A program made the position numbers and the translations under genes. From positions 1,116,001 through 1,180,000 of the forward strand of contig NZ_CP039435.1 of assembly GCF_005484585.1 (NCBI RefSeq): a stretch of DNA of 64,000 nt, given 5' to 3'. Below the pieces are notes generated by a model. That model saw only the letters and a list, made by a program, of their open reading frames with translations, had not been told where the DNA came from and did not search any database. Shown here in pieces: positions 16,816 to 26,506 of this stretch (the first letter of the stretch is position 1; each line of letters opens with the position of its first letter). This DNA comes from Brevundimonas sp. SGAir0440. Lineage in GTDB: Bacteria; Pseudomonadota; Alphaproteobacteria; Caulobacterales; Caulobacteraceae.

Positions 16816-17718
16816 TTAAGCCGGTTCGATCTCAACGCGATCAGCCCGCGTCGTTGCGATGGCGCCGACCGAGGCGGCGACGATGGCGGCGATGGCGAGC
16901 CATTGCTGGCCGGTCAGATGCTCGTGCAGGATCACAAGCCCGGCCAGGGCGCCGACGGCCGGCTCGGCGCTGAGCACCACGCCGAAGGTGCGTTTGGGGA
17001 TGCTGCGCAAGGCGATCATCTCCAGCGAATAGGGCAGGGCGCTGGAGAAGATCGCCACCGCCACGCCCGCCAGGATGATGGCGGGGTTCAGCAGGGCGGC
17101 GCCCGCATGGGCCACGCCGAACGGCACGACGACAAGGGCCGCCACGCTCATGCCCAGCGCCACCGACTGGCCGGCGTGCAGGTGCGACAGCCGCTTGCCG
17201 AAGACGATGTACAGCGCCCAGCACAGGCCGGCGAAGGCGGCCAGCGCCATGCCGACGGGATCCAGCGCGCCGGCCCCGGCCTTCAGCGGCAGCAGCAGGC
17301 CTAGCCCCACTACCGCCAGACCGATGCAGGCGAAATGGATGGGCTTCCTCGAATGGATCAGGGCCAGGGTCAGGGGCCCCATGAACTCGATGGCGATGGC
17401 CAGGCCCAGCGGAATGGTGCGCAGGGCCATGTAGAAGCTGAGGTTCATCGCCCCCAGCACGACGCCGTACAGCGCAATGCCGCCCAGATCCGCGCGGGTC
17501 AGGCGGAACCGCCAGGGCCGGAACACGGCGACCAGCAGAAGGGCCGAAATCCCGACGCGATAGGCCGAGGTCCCCTCCGCCCCGATCACCGGAAACAGCG
17601 TCTTGGCGAAGGAGGTGCCGCACGCCAGCGTCACCATGCCCGCAAACAGCGCCAGATAGGGGATCAGGCGCGCCGCCAGCGGCGAGTTCAAGTGGGTTTT
17701 CAGGGCCAGCGACGTCAT
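16816..17718 (-). CDS. rhtA: EamA/DMT exporter, RhtA-like
   Basis: The 300-residue protein shows ten hydrophobic segments arranged as two EamA repeats, with features of the RhtA threonine/homoserine exporter: LACGTSFAKTLFP early, SFYMALRTIPLGLAIAIEF in repeat one, and SSALPYSLEMIALRSIP with FGVVLSAEPAVGALAGL in repeat two. It likely exports amino acids or analogues across the inner membrane. It is divergent from an Lrp-family regulator whose operator-like palindromes lie 57-100 bases upstream, suggesting amino-acid-dependent control. Substrate is inferred from family. Confidence 0.85.
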   Translation of the reverse strand: MTSLALKTHLNSPLAARLIPYLALFAGMVTLACGTSFAKTLFPVIGAEGTSAYRVGISALLLVAVFRPWRFRLTRADLGGIALYGVVLGAMNLSFYMALRTIPLGLAIAIEFMGPLTLALIHSRKPIHFACIGLAVVGLGLLLPLKAGAGALDPVGMALAAFAGLCWALYIVFGKRLSHLHAGQSVALGMSVAALVVVPFGVAHAGAALLNPAIILAGVAVAIFSSALPYSLEMIALRSIPKRTFGVVLSAEPAVGALAGLVILHEHLTGQQWLAIAAIVAASVGAIATTRADRVEIEPA

Positions 17719-17774
17719 GGCGTAAAGCTAGCGTAACGCCGCTTGCGCTTCCCGGCGATTTTCCGCTTGAATGC

Positions 17775-17818
17775 GACGGAAATCGTCACTGAAGGATCTA
17801 TAATGACGAATTTCGTCA
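17775..17818 (+). promoter_or_regulatory. Paired operator-like palindromes for the Lrp regulator
   Basis: GACGGAAATCGTCA (17775-17788) and GACGAATTTCGTCA (17805-17818) are two near-identical palindromes spaced 30 bp centre to centre, about three helical turns. The second overlaps the regulator's start codon. They sit in the divergent gap with the exporter gene, fitting autoregulation and control of the exporter. Confidence 0.65.
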
Positions 17819-18285
17819 CCCTCGACGATTTCGACCATAAGCTGCTGATGCGGGTCCGCCGCAACAATCTGGAGCCGGCGCGGGTGACGGCCGAGGCGGT
17901 GGGCCTGTCGGAATCCGCCGTCCTGCGCCGCCTGCGTCGCCTGCGGGCCGAGGGCGTCATCGCCGCCGACGTCGCCGTGATCGATCCCGCCCGGGTCGAG
18001 CCGCGCATCGTCCTGCATGTCCAGGTCGAGATGAACACCCAGGATCGTAAAGTCATGGAGGCGTTCCAGCGCGCCATGAAGGCCAGCCCCGAGGTCCAGG
18101 GTTGCTGGGACGTGACGGGCGAAACCGACTATCTGCTGACCGTCGCCGTCCGCTCCATGCAGGACTACGAAGCCTTCGGCATCCGCGAGCTGGTCCCCGA
18201 AAAGGGCGTGCGCGGCTTCAAGAGCATGATTGTCATCCGCGAAGTCGTCGGCTTCGACCCCGCCCGCGCCGTGCTGGAGCGCTAG
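17803..18285 (+). CDS. Lrp/AsnC family transcriptional regulator
   Basis: The 160-residue protein has an N-terminal winged HTH (DHKLLMRVRRNN, then VTAEAVGLSESAVLRRLRRLRAEGVI) and a C-terminal RAM/AsnC ligand domain (ALKASPEVQ-like region, CWDVTGETDYLLTVAV). Such proteins bind amino acids and form octamers on paired sites. The ATG at 17803 is chosen because GAAGGA lies 7 bases before it and the longer upstream frame has no family match. Its stop shares CTAG with the convergent kinase gene. It probably regulates the divergent exporter. Confidence 0.9.
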   Translation: MTNFVTLDDFDHKLLMRVRRNNLEPARVTAEAVGLSESAVLRRLRRLRAEGVIAADVAVIDPARVEPRIVLHVQVEMNTQDRKVMEAFQRAMKASPEVQGCWDVTGETDYLLTVAVRSMQDYEAFGIRELVPEKGVRGFKSMIVIREVVGFDPARAVLER

Positions 18286-19616
18286 GTCGCCGGGGCCTCG
18301 ACCACCAGGATCGCGCCGACGCCCTGGGTTTTGTTCTCGATCGTGCCGCCGATCTGGCGGACCAGGCTGTCGATGACGCGCATGCCCAGACTGCGGTCGC
18401 TGCGGGCGGCGATCAAGTCGAAGCCCTTGCCCTGGTCCGCGACCGTGACGGTCAGGCGGCCGTCGGCGATGCGGCCGGTGACCGCAACGCCGCCGCCTTC
18501 GGGGCCATAGGCGTATTTGATCGCGTTGGTGACCAGCTCGTTGACGATCAGACCGAGCGGGATGGCGATGTCGGCGCCCAGCGGCGCGTCGGACGCCTCG
18601 CAGGTGACGACATGGCGGTCGCTGCCGGCGTCGATGGCCTCGCACAGCTGGCACAGGAAGTCGGACAGGATCACGGTCTGGACGTCGGCGCCGCGCCACA
18701 GCTGGTCGTGGACTTCGCTGATGGCCTGGATGCGCGATCCGGCCGTGGCCAGGGCGGCGCGCACCGCGTCGGAGGCCGCGCCGCGCGCCTGCATCGACAG
18801 CAGGCTGGAGACCAGGGACAGGCTGTTCTTGACCCGGTGGCTGACCTCGCGTGTCAGAAGGGCCTGATGTTCTATGGCGGCCAGAAGCCGCTGCTCGGTC
18901 TGCTGGCGGGCGATGGCGGCGCCGACGACGGCGGCGAAAGCGTCCAGGAACAGGGCGTCGCGGGCGTCGAACTGACCCTCGTCTGGACTGTCGACCTCCA
19001 GCACGCCCCAAGGTTCGCCGTCCAGCTCGGGCCGGATCAGGACGTTGATGGCGCGCCGCACCCCGTGGTCGGCCAGAAGCCTGGGCGTATGAAACCGCTG
19101 TTCGTTCTCCAGATGGTTGGAGATCAGCGGCTTGCCGGTCTGGAAGGCGTAGCCGGCCGGCGAATCCAGTTCGACGCTCAGCGAGGCCTGGCCCTCGACC
19201 GGCCCCGTCCAGCCGACGCCCGCGATCAGCACCAGCCGGTCGCGCGCCTCGTTATGGATCAGCACCTTGGACAGCGGCGTCTCCAGCCCGTCGGCGCAGA
19301 CCGGGCAAGCGGCGTCCAGCAGGGCCTGACGATCGCGCTCGCGCAGGGCCACCTCGCCGAAGCGCGCCAGCAGCGACTGCTGCTTCAGGCGATAGCGCAG
19401 CTCGTCGGCGGTGGAGCGCGTCTCGGCCGCCGGCGCATCCTCGACTTTGGGCGCGACCGGGGCGTCCATCCGGATCTGGGTTTGGGCGGCCGTATCCGCG
19501 TGCACCTCCGCGACCAGTTCGGCGATTTCCGGGGTCAGGCCGGTGTCGGAGAGCGGACGGGTATGAGGCAAGGACGGAAATCTCGGTTCGCGCGACGGCG
19601 ACATATAGGCTGACAT
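18282..19616 (-). CDS. Cytoplasmic GAF-HisKA_2 sensor histidine kinase
   Basis: The 444-residue protein lacks membrane helices. After a disordered N-terminus (about 1-65) there is a GAF domain (about 85-235, [19 protein letters not shown] ... [14 protein letters not shown]) and a HisKA_2-type domain with the phospho-acceptor His in [16 protein letters not shown], then HATPase_c ([24 protein letters not shown]). This class is typical of alphaproteobacterial general-stress and light/redox signalling (LovK or PhyK-like), but no anti-sigma or receiver partner is adjacent. Convergent with the Lrp gene, overlapping it by four bases. Confidence 0.87.
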   Translation of the reverse strand: MSAYMSPSREPRFPSLPHTRPLSDTGLTPEIAELVAEVHADTAAQTQIRMDAPVAPKVEDAPAAETRSTADELRYRLKQQSLLARFGEVALRERDRQALLDAACPVCADGLETPLSKVLIHNEARDRLVLIAGVGWTGPVEGQASLSVELDSPAGYAFQTGKPLISNHLENEQRFHTPRLLADHGVRRAINVLIRPELDGEPWGVLEVDSPDEGQFDARDALFLDAFAAVVGAAIARQQTEQRLLAAIEHQALLTREVSHRVKNSLSLVSSLLSMQARGAASDAVRAALATAGSRIQAISEVHDQLWRGADVQTVILSDFLCQLCEAIDAGSDRHVVTCEASDAPLGADIAIPLGLIVNELVTNAIKYAYGPEGGGVAVTGRIADGRLTVTVADQGKGFDLIAARSDRSLGMRVIDSLVRQIGGTIENKTQGVGAILVVEAPAT

Positions 19617-19718
19617 AGCCGCTCTGAAAGGTTCGCGCAGAAATCATCGCGCGTCACCCCTTGCGTGGGGCGGCAAGGCCTTATCTGTTGTGCGCCAGCA
19701 TTCGAGGAGACCTTTTCC

Positions 19719-20697
<979 letters not shown>

Positions 20698-20699
<2 letters not shown>

Positions 20700-20755
20700 G
20701 CGGAGCCTTTAGGCCGCTCGCGTGTTCGATAACGGACGCGCGTGCGGCTCCGCTT
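20698..20755 (+). terminator. Hairpin after cysK
   Basis: AAGCGGAGCC (20698-20707, overlapping the cysK stop) pairs perfectly with 20746-20755. The 38-base interior is itself GC-rich and foldable (GCGCGTGC with CGCTCGCG-like parts). There is no long T run, so Rho-independent termination is only probable. Confidence 0.5.
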
Positions 20756-20801
20756 GGGATGAGGGGCGACGCGCGGCGGATCAACAACGCCGGAGCGTTT
20801 C

Positions 20802-21395
20802 ATGCCTGTCGCCGCCCTTCGCCTGATCGCCGTCGCCGGGGTCTCGGCCCTGGCGCTCGCGGCCTGTTCCAACAACGACGACAAGGCGGCGGTCGATCCG
20901 TCGATGTCGCCCGAGCAACAGGCCGCGGCCGCCGCCAACACCCCCGTGACTGCCCAACCGCGTCAGATCCGCAATGTGCCGGTCGACGTGCAGGGCGTGA
21001 CCGAGGTGGGCGCCACGGTGCGGGTCAAGAACGTCGATCTGGCCGAAGACGCGACCATCTTGGACGTCAGCATCTCGTTCGCCAGCGACATGACCAACAG
21101 CGTCCAGATGGCCTCCGAGGCCACCTATGTCGAACTGCCGAACGGTCAGAAGCTGCGTCTGAAGCCGCCCGAAGGCAATCCGTACATGACCATCGCCAAG
21201 GGCGACACCATGAACGGCCGGCTGGTCTTCATGGGCGCGGTGCCGGCCGGCGTGAACCAGATTTCGGTCGTGTTCAACGAAGGCTCCACCTCGGACAGCA
21301 TCATCGGCCCGTTCCTGCGCATGACCATTCCGCTGACCGCCCAGGCCGCCCAGAGTCAGGCGGCCCAGACTCCGGCGAGCGGAGCGGCCGGATGA
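20802..21395 (+). CDS. Lipoprotein of unknown function
   Basis: The 197-residue product has a type II signal peptide with lipobox LALAAC (Cys about 22) and a mature part containing a beta-rich domain (VRVKNVDLAEDATILDVSISF, later VNQISVVFNEGSTSDSI). The C-terminal 20 residues are Ala/Gln-rich. I do not recognise a family. It overlaps the following OmpA-family gene by ATGA, so the two are coupled; a role in the outer envelope is inferred. Confidence 0.75.
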   Translation: MPVAALRLIAVAGVSALALAACSNNDDKAAVDPSMSPEQQAAAAANTPVTAQPRQIRNVPVDVQGVTEVGATVRVKNVDLAEDATILDVSISFASDMTNSVQMASEATYVELPNGQKLRLKPPEGNPYMTIAKGDTMNGRLVFMGAVPAGVNQISVVFNEGSTSDSIIGPFLRMTIPLTAQAAQSQAAQTPASGAAG

Positions 21396-22039
21396 CGGGA
21401 CGACACGCGCCCGCCATGGCGGCGGCGCTGTTGGCCGCGGGTCTGACGCCCTGCGTCGCCTCGGCCCTGACGGTGCGGCTGATGAGCGGCAGCGCCATCG
21501 GCCTGCGCTCCACCTTCGAAAAGGATATGGCCGCGCCCCGGTCCACCTTCGCCAAGGCGGGGCCGGACAGTGCGCTGGAAAGCGTGTTCGTCTCGTCCGA
21601 GGTCGCGCCCGAACGGTTCGAGACCACCCGCAGCCTGCTGAGCGAACTGAACGCGCGGCGCACCGACGGGGTGATCGTGATCGACCTGCCGGCCGACGTT
21701 CTGTTCGACTTCGACAAGGCGACGATCCGGCCGGACGCCGAGCCGGCCCTGACGCGGGCGGCGGAACTGCTGAAAAGCTATCCGCAGGCCCAGGTCAGCA
21801 TCGGCGGCCATACTGACGCCAAGGGCGACGACGCCTATAACGAAGGGCTGTCGCTGCGCCGCGCCCGGGCTGTGGCGGCGCGGCTGCAACGCGCGGCCGG
21901 ACGCACTCTTGGCGCCGAGGGCTTTGGCGAGCGCAGGCCTGTAGCCCCCAACGTCAAGCCGGACGGCTCGGACGATCCCGACGGGCGCCAGAAGAACCGC
22001 CGCGTCGAGATCCGCATCACGCCGCGCGCGGGAGGCTGA
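21392..22039 (+). CDS. OmpA-family peptidoglycan-binding protein
   Basis: The 215-residue protein has an N-terminal signal peptide (AAALLAAGLTPCVASA) and a C-terminal OmpA domain (from about residue 95: DVLFDFDKATIRPDAEPAL, then GGHTDAKGDDAYNEGLSLRRA, RVEIRI), which binds diaminopimelate of peptidoglycan through the Asp and Arg of these motifs. Between lies a linker without known domain. It is coupled to the lipoprotein by ATGA overlap and followed after 2 bp by a zinc-ribbon protein. Confidence 0.87.
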   Translation: MTGRHAPAMAAALLAAGLTPCVASALTVRLMSGSAIGLRSTFEKDMAAPRSTFAKAGPDSALESVFVSSEVAPERFETTRSLLSELNARRTDGVIVIDLPADVLFDFDKATIRPDAEPALTRAAELLKSYPQAQVSIGGHTDAKGDDAYNEGLSLRRARAVAARLQRAAGRTLGAEGFGERRPVAPNVKPDGSDDPDGRQKNRRVEIRITPRAGG

Positions 22040-22041
22040 GC

Positions 22042-22299
22042 ATGGCCTTGATCCCTTGCCCCGCCTGCGGGCGTCAGGTGTCGCAGGCGGCCGTCGCCTG
22101 TCCCAACTGCGGCCATCCGATCGCGGGCGACGCAGCGCGGCCGCCGGGCACGTTCAAGGAGGCTCTGACGCGGCCCGAAGCGGTCAAGAGCGGGATCACT
22201 GTGCTGGGCGTCTTCGTCGCCGCGCCGTGGATCGCGCGCGTGCTGGCGGTGGTCGCATTCGTGATCCTGGCCATCGTGGTGGTGGTCAACAAGAGCTGA
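22042..22299 (+). CDS. Small zinc-ribbon membrane protein
   Basis: The 85-residue protein has an N-terminal zinc ribbon (CPACGRQVSQAAVACPNCG, two CxxC pairs) and a C-terminal hydrophobic segment (VLAVVAFVILAIVVVV) that should anchor it in the inner membrane, perhaps with a second short hydrophobic stretch before it. It begins 2 bp after the OmpA-family gene and is probably in the same transcript. Function is unknown. Confidence 0.75.
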   Translation: MALIPCPACGRQVSQAAVACPNCGHPIAGDAARPPGTFKEALTRPEAVKSGITVLGVFVAAPWIARVLAVVAFVILAIVVVVNKS

Positions 22300-22342
22300 T
22301 CCGGCTCACGCCCGGTTAACCGCTCGCTTCTAAGGTGGGGGG

Positions 22343-23560
22343 ATGGGCGATCTGGCAGCCATGATCGGGGAAGAGGCGACGCCGCCGCCGCTGCGTGCGC
22401 GCCGGGCGCTGCTGAAGCGTCTCGCCGACGTCGTGTCCCTGCCCGCCAGCCGGATCAACGCCTTCGAGCGGGCGGTGACGGGCGACCTGCTGGTCGAGAT
22501 GCTGCGGCTGGCCTCGCACGATGAGCGCAAGCGCGTGGCCGCGCGTCTGGCGCCGCTGGCCGAACTGCCCAACAGCGTGGCGCGCATCCTGTTGCGCGAC
22601 GATCCGGACATCGCCGGCCTGCTGATCGAACAATGCGCCTCGCTGAGCGATGCGGACATCGTCGGCTGTGCGCGCGACGCCAGTTTCGAACACCGGATGC
22701 TGCTGGCGGTGCGCCGGGGCCTGTCGGAGATCGTGACCGAGACGCTGTTCTCCTTCGGCGAGATGGAGGTGATCGAGGCGGTGCTGCGCAACACGACTGC
22801 GCGCCTGTCGCAGCTGGGCATCGAGACGGTGGTGGGCCTGAGCCGCCAGTCGCCGAACCTGTGCAGCCCCCTGCTGAAGCGACCCGAGCTGAGGCCGTCA
22901 GGCGCCTATGTCATGTTCTGGTGGTGCGCGCCCGAGGATCGCCGCACCATCCTGCAACGGTTCGCCGTGTCGCGCGAAGTCATGCAGGAGGCGTCCGAGG
23001 ACGTCTTCGCCATCGCCAATGACGAAAGCTGGTCCGATCCTGTCGCGCGCAAGGCGCTTCAGTTCATCGAGCGCCGCCAGCGCAATCGCGCGGCCATCCA
23101 AAAGAGCCCGTTCGACAATCTGGAACACGCCGTCATGGTCGCCGCCAGCGACGGGCTGACGCGCGAGACGGCGTCCGAGATCGCCTTCCTGGCGGGGATC
23201 AAGCCGCTGACGGGGGCCAAGCTTCTGGGTGATCCCGGCGGCGAGCCGCTGGCGATCCTGTGCAAGGCGACGGGGATGTCGCGCGTCGATCTGACCCATC
23301 TGTGGCGCTCGATGCGGCGGCCCGAGACGACGGCGGACGGCAAGATCCATCCCGACTGGGAGCGTGTGCAGATCACCTATGAAATGCTGGCCGTCGATCG
23401 CGCCCAGACGGTGCTGCGTTACTGGAACTGGTCTTTGTCCTCGGCCCTGACGCCCACGCTGTTGCGCGCCATTCGTGACGGGGAGGATGACGCCGTCGAT
23501 GAATATTCGGCGCCGGAGCGGGCGGCGATGATGGTGCTGGCCGAAGACTTCGGGCGATAG
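22343..23560 (+). CDS. DUF2336 domain protein
   Basis: The 405-residue protein is predicted all-helical with HEAT-like repeats (RKRVAARLAPLAELPNSVARILLRDDPDIAGLL), the pattern of DUF2336 proteins of alphaproteobacteria. No catalytic residues are evident and the function is not established. A second, diverged DUF2336 gene lies 0.8 kb away at 24397 on the other strand, with mucR between them. The start at 22343 lies 44 bp after the zinc-ribbon gene. Confidence 0.8.
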   Translation: MGDLAAMIGEEATPPPLRARRALLKRLADVVSLPASRINAFERAVTGDLLVEMLRLASHDERKRVAARLAPLAELPNSVARILLRDDPDIAGLLIEQCASLSDADIVGCARDASFEHRMLLAVRRGLSEIVTETLFSFGEMEVIEAVLRNTTARLSQLGIETVVGLSRQSPNLCSPLLKRPELRPSGAYVMFWWCAPEDRRTILQRFAVSREVMQEASEDVFAIANDESWSDPVARKALQFIERRQRNRAAIQKSPFDNLEHAVMVAASDGLTRETASEIAFLAGIKPLTGAKLLGDPGGEPLAILCKATGMSRVDLTHLWRSMRRPETTADGKIHPDWERVQITYEMLAVDRAQTVLRYWNWSLSSALTPTLLRAIRDGEDDAVDEYSAPERAAMMVLAEDFGR

Positions 23561-23710
23561 GTCTGATCACTAAAGCCGAATGCATAGACGTGCATATCGC
23601 ACCGCTTATACGCGTGTTTGCTTTCGCGGCGAAACAACCCTATGACGCTATTGGGGTCGTTCGGTTGGAGAATCAGCCGAACTCAATAGATCAGGAAAGC
23701 GAAGCCGATA

Positions 23711-24145
23711 ATGGAAGATAAGCCCGAACTGCTAGAGATGACCGCAGACATCGTGTCGGCCTATGTCGGCAATAACTCGGTCTCCGCAGAGGCCCTGCCT
23801 GCGCTTATCGCCAATATTCACGCCGCCCTGTCGGGTGTGTCGAACGGTCCGGTCGAGGCCGAACCTGAACCCAAAGAACCGGCGGTGCCGATCCGCAAGT
23901 CGATCGCGCCCGATTTCCTGATCTGCCTGGAAGACGGCCGCAAGTTCAAGTCGTTGAAGCGCCACCTGCGCACCAAATACGACATGAGCCCCGAAGAATA
24001 CCGCACCAAATGGGGTCTGCCGAAAGACTATCCGATGGTCGCCCCGAACTACGCCAAGGCGCGTTCGGAACTGGCCAAGTCGATGGGCCTGGGCCAAGGC
24101 GGCCGCAAGCCCGCCCGCGCCGCCGGAACCCGCGCGAAGAAATAA
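23711..24145 (+). CDS. mucR: MucR/Ros family transcriptional regulator
   Basis: MucR proteins are zinc-finger H-NS-like repressors that bind AT-rich DNA and, in Caulobacter, work with SciP and CtrA in cell-cycle transcription. The 144-residue protein has the N-terminal oligomerisation part (LEMTADIVSAYVGNNSVS), then the Ros finger region CLEDGRKFKSLKRHLRTKYDMSPEEY seen as pieces, and a basic tail ending in Lys-Lys. The usual first finger Cys pair is reduced to ICLEDG with one Cys, as in MucR variants that still fold. Its 150-bp upstream region is AT-richer, fitting autoregulation. A terminator follows. Confidence 0.9.
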   Translation: MEDKPELLEMTADIVSAYVGNNSVSAEALPALIANIHAALSGVSNGPVEAEPEPKEPAVPIRKSIAPDFLICLEDGRKFKSLKRHLRTKYDMSPEEYRTKWGLPKDYPMVAPNYAKARSELAKSMGLGQGGRKPARAAGTRAKK

Positions 24146-24168
24146 ACCGAACCGTTTTCGGTCATGAG

Positions 24169-24202
24169 ACGCCCGCTTCCATCAGGGGGCGGGCGTTTTT
24201 TT
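24169..24202 (+). terminator. Rho-independent terminator of mucR
   Basis: ACGCCCGC (24169-24176) pairs with GCGGGCGT (24189-24196) and is followed by a run of T residues. Confidence 0.88.
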
Positions 24203-24221
24203 GCTTTTGGGGCGCACGAGC

Positions 24222-24390
24222 ATTCTCCCTCCCCGCACCGGGGAGGGTGGCTGAGGCGCAGCCGAAGCCGGGTGGGGACTTCAGGGCGACGTCCCACGGA
24301 TTTGTCTTTGCTCTGATGAGTCCTCTGCCGGGCCGCCCCCACCCGGTCGCTGCGCGACCACCCTCCCCCGCAGGGGAGGGAGAAGTCGGT
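24222..24390. repeat. Dispersed repeat pair (CCCTCCCC...GGGGAGGG type)
   Basis: Two inverted modules, 24226-24273 and 24339-24390, each with a local hairpin (CCCTCCCCGCACCGGGGAGGG in the first, CCCTCCCCCGCAGGGGAGGG in the second) and a GCGCAGCC or GCTGCGCG core. They fill the space between mucR and the convergent DUF2336 gene. No coding sequence is seen. Confidence 0.7.
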
Positions 24391-24396
24391 GATGCT

Positions 24397-25512
24397 TCAG
24401 GCCGCCTGGGCTGTGCGGCGCATGCGCCAGAAGCGCAGGGTGCGCAGGGCTGCGTCGCGGGTCAGTTCGCCGTACATGCGGCCGTAGGCGGCGGCCTTGC
24501 CCATCGGGTTGTCCTCAGCCCCCAGGACGGCGACGGCGTAGGTCAGATAGACGGCGCGGTCCATGTCGGCCGCCTTGCAGACCACCGACAGGGCGTCCAG
24601 GTCCTTGCGCTCGACGATGCCGCGCGCGGTGTGGAAGTCGATGTCGGCCAGCTTGGACAGGGCGATCAGGAAGGGCGTGCGACCGTTGGAGCGCAGGAAG
24701 CGGATCAGGGTCTGCGGCGTCAGCTGGCCGGCGGCCTGAAGCTCGTCGATATAGGCCAGGTTCTCGGCATAGTCGGCCGGCAGGGCGCCGTCGTCGGTGG
24801 CGACGCGGGTGCGGCCGGCGGCCAGCGCCGCCTCCAGCAGGGCCGGGTCCATGCGCGCGTTCTGTTCCAGGATCTGATGACGCAGCCGGGCCTCGACGAC
24901 GAAATACATCTCGTTCAGCAGATCGGCGGGCAGGCTCTGGCGCTCGACCGTGGCGGCGTGCAGGGCCGGATTGGCCTTGGCGCGCTCGATGGCGGTTTCG
25001 GATGCGGCGCGCGACAGTTGGGCGCCGTCGTTGCGCAGCAAGGTATTCAAAGTGTCGTCGTCGCCGTGCTCGACGATGACGTCGGAAACCGCCTCGGACA
25101 CCGTCGCGCGGCCCGAGACGGCGCGCAGATGGCCCTGGCTGCGCTTGCGCACGACCTGAATCAGATCTTCATCGGTCAGGACGGTTGAGGCGCGCAGAAC
25201 CTGTTCGGCGACCTCGATCTCGTCGTCGGCGAAACGGCGGATCAGGCTGTGGGGGGCGTTGGGAGCCTGGGCGAAACGGGCGGCCAGCTCGGCGCGGACC
25301 GCGACCTCCATCTCGGCCGACAGCTTGGCCAGGACCGTGCCGTAGAGCGCGGTTTCATTGGCGTTGGGCGCCGGCGCGCCGAAGAAGTGGGCCGTCAGTT
25401 CGCGCAGCAGCAGACGACGCTTTTCGCTGGACTCCTCGCTGGCCAGGGCGATGAGTTCGGGCAGGCGCGAGCCCTTGATCTCGGCAGGTTCGATCACGGC
25501 GCGATCGTTCAT
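24397..25512 (-). CDS. DUF2336 domain protein
   Basis: The 371-residue, predominantly helical protein matches the DUF2336 pattern (EKRRLLLRELTAHFF, SLIRRFADDEIEVAEQVLRAS, LADIDFHTARGIVERKDLDAL). Like the protein at 22343 it lacks visible catalytic motifs. Its start ATGA overlaps the stop region of the next minus-strand gene's partner at 25509-25512, so it is translationally coupled downstream of the Pro-rich secreted protein. Function is unknown. Confidence 0.8.
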   Translation of the reverse strand: MNDRAVIEPAEIKGSRLPELIALASEESSEKRRLLLRELTAHFFGAPAPNANETALYGTVLAKLSAEMEVAVRAELAARFAQAPNAPHSLIRRFADDEIEVAEQVLRASTVLTDEDLIQVVRKRSQGHLRAVSGRATVSEAVSDVIVEHGDDDTLNTLLRNDGAQLSRAASETAIERAKANPALHAATVERQSLPADLLNEMYFVVEARLRHQILEQNARMDPALLEAALAAGRTRVATDDGALPADYAENLAYIDELQAAGQLTPQTLIRFLRSNGRTPFLIALSKLADIDFHTARGIVERKDLDALSVVCKAADMDRAVYLTYAVAVLGAEDNPMGKAAAYGRMYGELTRDAALRTLRFWRMRRTAQAA

Positions 25513-26444
25513 GGCAGGTTGTCGGCTTCAGTCTGTGGCACGGCGCGCAAGCTGCCGTTGGCGTTGCGGATCAGGGCGGGCGGACCGTCCGGCTGGGCCA
25601 GGTCGCTGGACTGCGGCGTCTGGGCCATCTGGACAGGCATGGCGTCGAGGTAGGTCTGCTGCGGCGCAGGGATGGCGTCGGGGTGACGGCCGGCCTGGCG
25701 GTGGACCGAATAGTAGCGGGCGGTGTTGTCGCCGGCTGGGGGCGTCTGGGCGGCCTGGCCGCTGACGGCGACAACGTCCAGCGGCGCGCCGGCTTGGGGC
25801 CGTTGCAGGCGATAGATGGGGGCGTCGCGGCGCGGGGCCATCGGATCGGCGACGGCCGCCTGCGCCGGCTGGGGCGCGGGCGGCGGCTCGGCCTGCGCGG
25901 CCTGTTGCGGAGCGGGCGCCGGCTCGGCCTGCATCTGAGGTTCAGGCTGAGGTTGAGGCGCGGAAGGCTGCGGCTCCGGAACATAGGGCGAGGGCGCGAC
26001 GCGCGTCGCCGTCGCCTGCGCCGGGGGCGTCTCTGCGGGTGCGGCCTCTACGGGTGGGGTCTGCGCGGGCTGGGCCTGCATCGGCGCGCGCTGGGGCATC
26101 CAGGCGCTGGCGGGCGTCAGGCCGTTGCTGCGCGGCGTGGCGGTCGCGGGGATGCCCGAAGGGGCGGGCGACAGGCGGGCCAGCGGGATGGCGCCGGGCA
26201 GGGTGCGGTTGGCGGCGGTCACGGTCGGGGCGGGCGCCTCGGCCTGGATGACGGCGGGCGTCGGCGTCGCACGGGCGGCGACTGTCGGCTTGCCGGGCCA
26301 GGACAGGTAGCGCAGGCCCGACGCGTTGGTCGGCGCCTGTTGCGCCACGGCGGCGCCGGCCGCCAGATTGACGGCGGTCAGGACGATCGAAACTGCGAGG
26401 GCGCGGCGCACGGCGGCTCTCCGGAGAGGAATTCCAGCGCACAC
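25509..26444 (-). CDS. Pro/Ala/Gln-rich exported protein of unknown function
   Basis: The 311-residue product has an N-terminal signal segment (ALAVSIVLTAVNLAAGAAVA) followed by a low-complexity region rich in Pro, Ala and Gln (about residues 75-220) that is probably disordered, and a C-terminal part with short motifs such as YYSVHRQAGRHPDAIP. No domain is recognised. It could span the periplasm or bind peptidoglycan, but that is only composition-based. It is first in a two-gene operon with the DUF2336 gene. Confidence 0.6.
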   Translation of the reverse strand: MCAGIPLRRAAVRRALAVSIVLTAVNLAAGAAVAQQAPTNASGLRYLSWPGKPTVAARATPTPAVIQAEAPAPTVTAANRTLPGAIPLARLSPAPSGIPATATPRSNGLTPASAWMPQRAPMQAQPAQTPPVEAAPAETPPAQATATRVAPSPYVPEPQPSAPQPQPEPQMQAEPAPAPQQAAQAEPPPAPQPAQAAVADPMAPRRDAPIYRLQRPQAGAPLDVVAVSGQAAQTPPAGDNTARYYSVHRQAGRHPDAIPAPQQTYLDAMPVQMAQTPQSSDLAQPDGPPALIRNANGSLRAVPQTEADNLP

Positions 26445-26506
26445 ACTAGGGCTCGGACCCTTAATCCCGCGCTAATGTGAAGCCAGGATTCGACAACGAC
26501 CGCGTG

